In this document: piece after piece, positions 9,201 to 17,000 of the stretch
How positions within the stretch are numbered: the first letter of the stretch is position 1
How the letters are laid out: the number at the start of each line of letters is the position of its first letter
Assembly (NCBI GenBank): GCA_000328365.1
Contig: KB293367.1
Coordinates: 62,001-126,000 of the forward strand
DNA length: 64,000 nucleotides
Source: Capitella teleta
Taxonomy: Eukaryota; Annelida; Polychaeta; Capitellidae
Reading direction: 5' to 3'
Notes under the pieces: generated by a model
The model's database searches: none
What the model was told of the DNA's origin: nothing
The model's input: the letters and a program-made list of their open reading frames with translations, nothing else
Made by a program: the position numbers and the translations under genes

Positions 9201-12200
9201 ACGAGAAATAGAACTTACCATTGTCTGCTCGCTTATTGAGTAAAAGCTGTTGACGTATATTCCGAGGCTGACCTCTGTTGGTCGATCTGTGGAAAGAATT
9301 GATCAGAATAACAACGGTTGTGAATAAGGTTTAGCATGGTGGTGTACAATTCATTTGGTCATGCATGTCAGTAAGTATTTTCTAAACGGACAGGCAATAT
9401 CAGACGCAATTGGGCCATCAAGCTTAGTATATACTACAGGTCTAATTACTTCAGAGGAACATTAGTGCCATAAAACACGCGCTTTGCTGGACCGTGTTTA
9501 GAAAGAGGACGCATAATCTCAACGTGTCAAACGATATGATTGTCTCTTTTGCGCGTGGCGAAATTAATGTCTGGCTTTGAGGAGGCTGACAACATGAAGT
9601 GAGCAGAATGCCATTGCGGTCTTTGTGTTGGTCGTCGTCTGCCGTCGTTCAAGAGTGCTTTGTAGAACAATACTTCAAAACGGCTTCTACGTTGTTGATA
9701 AACCTTCGCAAGTTACATGCACTTAGAGTTGCATCGATTGGCGCCGGTTGGGCGAAGGGGGGATGCGTGCTACATGCAATGATTGGTTTTATTAGATGAC
9801 GAAGCAATCAGAGGTTAATCACGAAAGAGTTCTGCTCTTGTAGATTACATTAGAAGCAAAAAGTGCTCATCAGAGCAATGTAGTGTTTATAGAGCGCATG
9901 TTACACGGTTAGTACGCCCAAACCACACTTCAGCTCTATGGTCTCACGGAGTAAATGGAATACCTCTACTTGGAGCGTCATGTTTACGGTATCCCCTCAG
10001 GAGGCGTTCTATGATGGTGTGAACGCTGTGAACAAGATTTAAGGATGAACTTCAAGTTACATGTTCGCTGTTGCTATGGGGACAAAAGACTCTGTGACCT
10101 AGGGGCGGATGGAGGGGGGGGGGCATCTGCCATCTCGTCTTGGTTACCTGTGGCAGGAGGCTCGTCCCGTTTATATTTTTTCTTGAGAATTTGCTGCAAG
10201 ATCCCAGAGCGGCTAGAACGTGAGGAATATCATTTGATTATCATGATAATGATGTGTGCATGTCGAAGACTTCGTAGAAAAGAAGAGAAACAATGCTGTT
10301 AACAAATTTAAAATTTCATTTATCGTAAATTTAAAAAGAAGAAAATATTTAATTTATTATTTGCTTAGAAACAGAAGAAAAAACACTGGAAATAATTAAG
10401 ATTGGGATGAATATGGGCTGGTGAAGATTTCTTTGAAAATGTATGAATTGTTCACCGCCAAAGAAGAAAATGTGAATCCAGGTTTGTTTTAAAAGTAGTG
10501 TAGAACTTATGACCTATGGCACAGTGGAAAATAATCGCTTAGAATAGAATAGATTTCTATTCTATAGAGTAAGTTGGTGCAACAAGGACCAGTGTGCCAA
10601 AAACCAAGGCGAGATTTACTCTCTAATAACTGGCTTCTCTTCTCTGGCTTTGCGGGAGGCGATCTCGTCCAACTCTCGCCGTGAACGTTGCTCTCTCCTA
10701 AACAGAAACAATTATTAATACATTAAAGTGCAACAGCGAGGCAAAGATGCTTGCACACAACGTATACGCAGCGCCTAGGGAACTCAACAAAATGAATAAA
10801 CAGATCATGCTGGTGTCGTTGGAGGGGTTGCCCATGCGGTTCTACTCACTAGCATATAACACAGTAGCTATGTTGGGACTGCAGGACTTAACAAGCTGAA
10901 AAGCGAGCGCAGCAGAAATTGATGTCATCATGCGAAATGGACAACAAAAGAATAGCAAGCAAGATGAACGAAATTGACATCAGGCATGCCATGTTTTGCT
11001 CGACTAAGAAGAAATGTTGTTTATTGAGGATCCTTAGTAGTATTTTGTTCAGGGCGCGATGAGGATGATGATGATGATGACGATGATGATGATGACTGAG
11101 ATGTTGTTGTTATGGTAACGGGGCAATTGAACCTGTGACTTAAATTAGAGAGCCAAGCAGCGATTAATTTCCGATTGAAGAAATTAATCAGCAGACAAAA
11201 CATTAACCACAATAGGTCAGTGACCTCAGTCTCACCTGATCTCTGACGTGTCTCTTTCCCTGGAAAAGAATTCTAGGCATGACCTTCTCAGCTTAAAGGC
11301 ATCATCATCTTAGAATTCATGGTCACTTTTGGCTTTTAACAATGAGTATGAGAAGTGAGGGCGGAGGATGAACGCGCGCTATGCTGACCACTGGTCACTA
11401 GTGGTCACACACAGTCCGGTTAGATTACAAAACAACAGTCACCATAACACAACGATAGAAGGCAGTGCTCAACGACACTCAAGCAAAACTCAAAACAATA
11501 TAACCCAAAAAAAAAAAGTATCTTGGAATTCAACTTTTCCAGAATGAACGAATAAGACCAAACAGCCAAGGAGAGGATGATACGAATTGAAATGAACCAG
11601 ATTTAAAAAAAAAAAGAAGAGAAATGAACTGAAAAGGTGGGGCGAATATAACATCGGATTCCTCAATCAGAGCATCATGCCGGTTGAAAGGCGTGCACCG
11701 AATAAGCGGAGTGGCCGAATTCATAGGGAGGTCAGGGGTCAGATCTCTAAACACATGATGGTCTGGTTTTCACCCGCCCTACACACCACAACCACAGAAG
11801 AAGAGCACGAAGAAGAATTAGGAGAAGAAGAAGAAGAAGAAGAGGAAGCCAAAGTGGAGACAGCACTCCACATAGTGCGCTAAGATAATGATAGGCTATA
11901 GAGGGGACAGTGTCCACTTTACTCACGAAGTATCGTCAAACTCTTGTTCTGCAGGTTTGGCCCTTGCGATGACTCTCTGTCTGCTCCTTTAGGGGAAGGG
12001 AGGCAAAGGATGTCTTATAATCTGTGCTTGTAATAGTTCATAGATCAACAGTAATTCCAGCGACCAGTAGGGCGGCTACAAGTGGCCATGCATGTCTGGC
12101 CATTTCATGTGGCTAATCAGGTGATTGTAGGACACGGGCGTATTATAGTGACAGAACCCTGGAGCCTGTTGCTATGGCAATTTTCATAGCAATATGACAT

Positions 12201-13992
12201 GGAGCTCTATACTGGCGCAGTATGTACGCCGGTGTGCCGTGGATGTACACGGTATCGTCGGGGATATATTGATCGACAGTGCATGGACATTCGGTAGTGA
12301 AGAACGATGAGGTGTGTTGGATGACTCCACATGGAACACAGCGCTTTGTTTTGAGTCGCAGGTTTTGTGACATGTAAGCAGAGAGTTGTAATGAAAGGCG
12401 GAGCTGGCGAAGGAGGACGGAGCTGGCCTTGTCACCACGAAGGGCGATTGATGAGGCCATGACATGCTGCGCAGCCATCTCGCCCGCCGCAACAGCAGAA
12501 GGTGAAACCGGCGGGGGGAATGGGGTCGGCTGATCACCGTGGCAACCGAATTAGAAAGCAATTGACTGATGGTTGCCGAGTTGCACCGCCAAACAACGAT
12601 GTTGACAAGGGTAAGGCACACGGCACGGCGGCCGAGGCTGCTCCGTCCGTGCGAGGTGGTGCTGACTGCAATTGATCCCGGGAGATTATCTTCGATGCCC
12701 ATTAAGGGCTGCCTATTATCACAGTATGTGTGTGGATGGCTATATACAGAGATGTCTTGCCACATCATGGAAGCCCTGGTCGGATGGTAATGAAGAGGGA
12801 CAGCGGTCCTAATGTGAGTCACAGTCCGCTCGGTTGTTATTATGGAGCACAAAGCTGCGTTGGCCGCAATGGCGGACAAAAAGAGTGCAAGCGAAGAATT
12901 GTGATTCGTTTTTAGATGGTTCTCCTCCCAAAGCGGACGGATCGATTGAAGGAGCAACGGGAGTGAGCTCTTCAAAGCGAGGGTCACGCGGCTGAAGGCA
13001 GCAGCGCCACACACAACGGCTAACGATGCCTTTCAGTCGCTGTGCAAAAGCGGCGAACAGTCGTTGACCGGATTGACGTGGAGCAATGGCTCGCTTCTTC
13101 TTGGGGTGACGACGGTCATTTGACCTCAATATCGATGACCTCAGTGACCTCGTCCATACAACACCAGCTGATTAACATACTCCGCGCGTCAGAATTTCAC
13201 CTCACTGCACTTTACATCAACAGCATCCAAGCATCTTTGAAGGGAAATGCTCAATTTGATGAAATGAAATATTAGTAGAGCGGTCCTCATCAGGACACGG
13301 GAAAGGGAACGAACTAATTTCGAGGCTAACTCTATTAGCAACTAAATGCTGGCTTTAGGCTTTATGTGGCAGGACTACAATGCATGGGACCAAGGCAAGG
13401 ATGCCTCTGCCTTTAGGCTTGATGCAATAGATCATTGGGGACGAAACTTTATGCGGTTTAGGCAAGCGCCGCCTAGATTCGAACAGTGGTCGGCGTGAGA
13501 GTAAATCTTGCAACTGCGTCTCAAGAGAAAGGCGCCTAATTTGAGATATTGGTACTAGAGCTGGCTTTGCCTCGTGACTAAGTGATGTATTAGTCGGGCG
13601 CACAGCAGCCGGGGCGGCCGTATTGCAAGAGCATCGATTGCCTGTATGCCAACGGAGCCCAAAGATGGAGGAGGAGGAGGAAGAGGGGAGAAGAATTGTC
13701 GCTGCAGCCTCTCGGAGCATGGTGGCATTAGTGGCAACAATCAGCGCACAACATGAACGCATATATACAAACGTCATCTGTGCTGCACACTAAAGCTCAA
13801 GAAGAAGGAGTGGTGTGGGGTGGGAACCTTCCTGGCCCGTCGCCAGGACATCCCAGGAAGATGTGATTTTTTTTGTAAGCTTGCGCCGACTCTGTGTTCT
13901 TCAAATTGCGTGCGTGGTTTTATGCCTTATTCATTAGAGATAATCTTCCTGGAATAGGCTAGATATTGCTGTTTTCGACCGTCGCAGCCTAT

Positions 13993-14032
<40 letters not shown>

Positions 14033-17000
14033 GGGACGCACACTCCGGACGAAGAAAGCCGACGCAAATACCAAGGGTCGCCTCGTAGTGCGTCGCTATT
14101 TGACTGCTCATCGTGGCGAGAAACAGGAACATAATTATGGGGGTGTAGTGAAAAAAAGGGTTGCCATGGCAACGGCTGTTTCAGACACCAAATGACAATA
14201 AAGACCCAACAGTGGAGCGCGGCAGCCTCGTTGTCGATATCCCTCCATAATATATCGCCGCCGCACGAAAAAGACCTGCGTCTGGAATGGGACGCCATGC
14301 AACAAATCGTTCAACTTCACAATGCAATACGGACAGCGAAAGGCTCAACGAATGACAAACACCTTTGCAGCCACCCTCTTGCATGCGGCCAAACCTCCTC
14401 GAGCGGACCATTTGCATATTACATTGCAAGCCTCTTTTTATGGCGACAAGGGAAGCCGAAGGAGAGGAAAAGAGGGGAGGAAGCGGGGTTATATATGGAG
14501 AGGGGAGGGTAGAGAAAGGACTGGCGCATGTCAGCGACTTCCTTGTCGAGATCTGCCGTAGAATTCCGTTTCGGAGTATCTGACGATGACAGGCAGTTAT
14601 CAGGCAGCAATCAATGCATTGGGACAGTTCTTTCTGTTTTTTTTTTTCTTCCAATGGCGTGATGCTAGCTGAGATCGACAGGGACAGCCACGGCCTGTGC
14701 CGGACAAGTCCAGGGCCATCGCTCGCACGAACACCCAGCCGGGCATTGTTGTTCATAACAAGATATCTCCTCGAAGACACCTGCGCTCTGCCCTGGATCC
14801 AGCCGCTGTGGCAGTCTCAGCCGCTGAGGAATATCCACAGTGGCCTCGGTGACTTGGGTTTTTTGGCTAGCGGCAGCTGCGGCAGCTGCGGCTGCGCACT
14901 CTCGGTTCTGATGGCAGCTAGCTGATAATCCGGACGAGTGCCGACTCAGCCGCTGTTTGCACAAGCTGATTGGCAGCCGCAATGCCATTGCAGCAGTCCT
15001 CATCGATGAGAGCCCTTCCATAAATGACTTCATCATCGCGAGGCACCGAAATCCTCGTTTCAATGACCATGGATTCACATGCAGAGGCCAACATGGCAGC
15101 GAATTATGCAAGGCCACTGGCTCGTATCCACCGAGACGGAACGACAATCACGGTCAATTGATGAGTGTAAACGCAATCACACGATGTACCTTCACCCTCA
15201 TGCAGGCTGGCGATTGCATCCAGCGTGTAATGTCCGCAAAGGGTTTAGCTACAGTTACCTCCCTCTAATAGAATCTCTCGAACGTCGCGTTGCACCGAGG
15301 GCCGTTATATAAGCTTCAATAATGCAGTAGTACATAGCATAAGCAACAATTAATGCACGGTCTCTCCCATAAGCGGGTGTACAGTTTAATGAATCAATAA
15401 AGTGGGCTAGGCGCCTAGTTCATAAATAAGATTGATATGACACAAGGGTTGACCCTAAGCGTCGCTATATCATGCTAAGAAAATTAGCGAATCTGACACA
15501 GCACGGAAGGTATCTCATTAATCAATCTCTTCCGGAGATTGCACGCGCAGGTGCGGGATTTAGTGTGCGCGCGCATCCTGTACGTTTGATGAGCGTGCGC
15601 AGAAGCAGGCTCTGTCACCCGTGCGCATGCGCTGACCACATCAAGGGATATGCAAGGGAATTATTTCTGCATAATATAATTGCAATCCCTGTGTAACATC
15701 TTGGGGTCATGTTTCATTGGATGTAACAGGACACTTCTGTTTATTGACAGCAGGTTAATCACAATGTCCTTTCCTTTTAACTGATGCTATTACAGCAATA
15801 CGAATTCAAGGGTCTTAGCAGACCAAAAATAGTTTGAACGGAAAACGTCTGTTTTATGTTCAAGAAGACGCCTGCGCAGATGCATATACGTGTATGAGTA
15901 TGGCGTCAAAGATACGATAACACATGTACATGATGATCTTTACCAATTCGTTCCAGTCGCATGGACGATCATTTGCGATCATTTGCGGTCAAATGTTTGT
16001 AAAGAGATCTACACTATTAGACGCGATATCTTACAGAATGAATACAGTTTGGCAGAATGGTTAGAGATGCCGTCTCGTATATTCTTGATCAGAACACGTC
16101 AGTTTTGCGCGTGTGGCTGCATGCGCCGTCCACACACCCCACAACCCCGTGTGGGAGGCGACCCCCGCCCACTAATAAGACCTGCACGTATAGCCTTCGA
16201 CGTCCTTGATAACTGATCGGTAAACAACCCATTAATCGCTGATTAATGCAATCAATCAAGAGGAGATTGTGTGCCTCTGTCACAAGCGACATCTTGGTGC
16301 CGCGATCAGCGATTATATTGGAACTGTTGCCACTGTTCGCCATTCAATATCAGACAATAGCTGCGGGTGCTACTAGTATATGCAGACACGGTGATGCTAA
16401 AGTCGTTTTCTCTTCTGAATTACTGGTTGCTATGGATACCGTTTCCCAGAAATTGCGAGACCTGATGATGGCTCTAGCGATCAGCGATTGACTTCAGCCC
16501 TTCGTCATTATCGTTTGGTGGCAATTTCTCGGAACACGTGACATCCAAAATCAGGAACCGCCACAGAAATAGGAAAAGGGGTGTGGAACGTTGTATTGTC
16601 GCAAGACGTAAAATCGGGACGTGAATTACAGATAATCTTTGCACATTTTGCAGACAGATACATGACAAAATAATTGTGACGTACAATTTAATGCAGCAAA
16701 CATTACTGATGTCACAATATTTGCTGCGTAAAATTGTTCTCCTAAATTTGACATCTAATTATAATAATCATAATAATAATTTACAATGACATGTACAGGA
16801 GAAATGTACGAATAGAAAAACAAAAACAAAAACAAAACGAAACGGTAATGGTATTGGTAAATATAAATACATGCCAAATTAATGGGAAACTGTCTGAGAA
16901 AATCAGTGATGTGCAAGATGTTGCAGAAAATTGCATATAATTTATATTGATTGTACGACAATAATGAGATCACGTGACCTGGTTTAGATATAATACGTGG

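Noticed and set aside
12184-13014. A 276-codon minus-strand frame in receptor intron 1
   Set aside because: It overlaps other open frames on the same strand, has no signal peptide, domain or repeat pattern and no fitting splice sites. Treated as chance from base composition.
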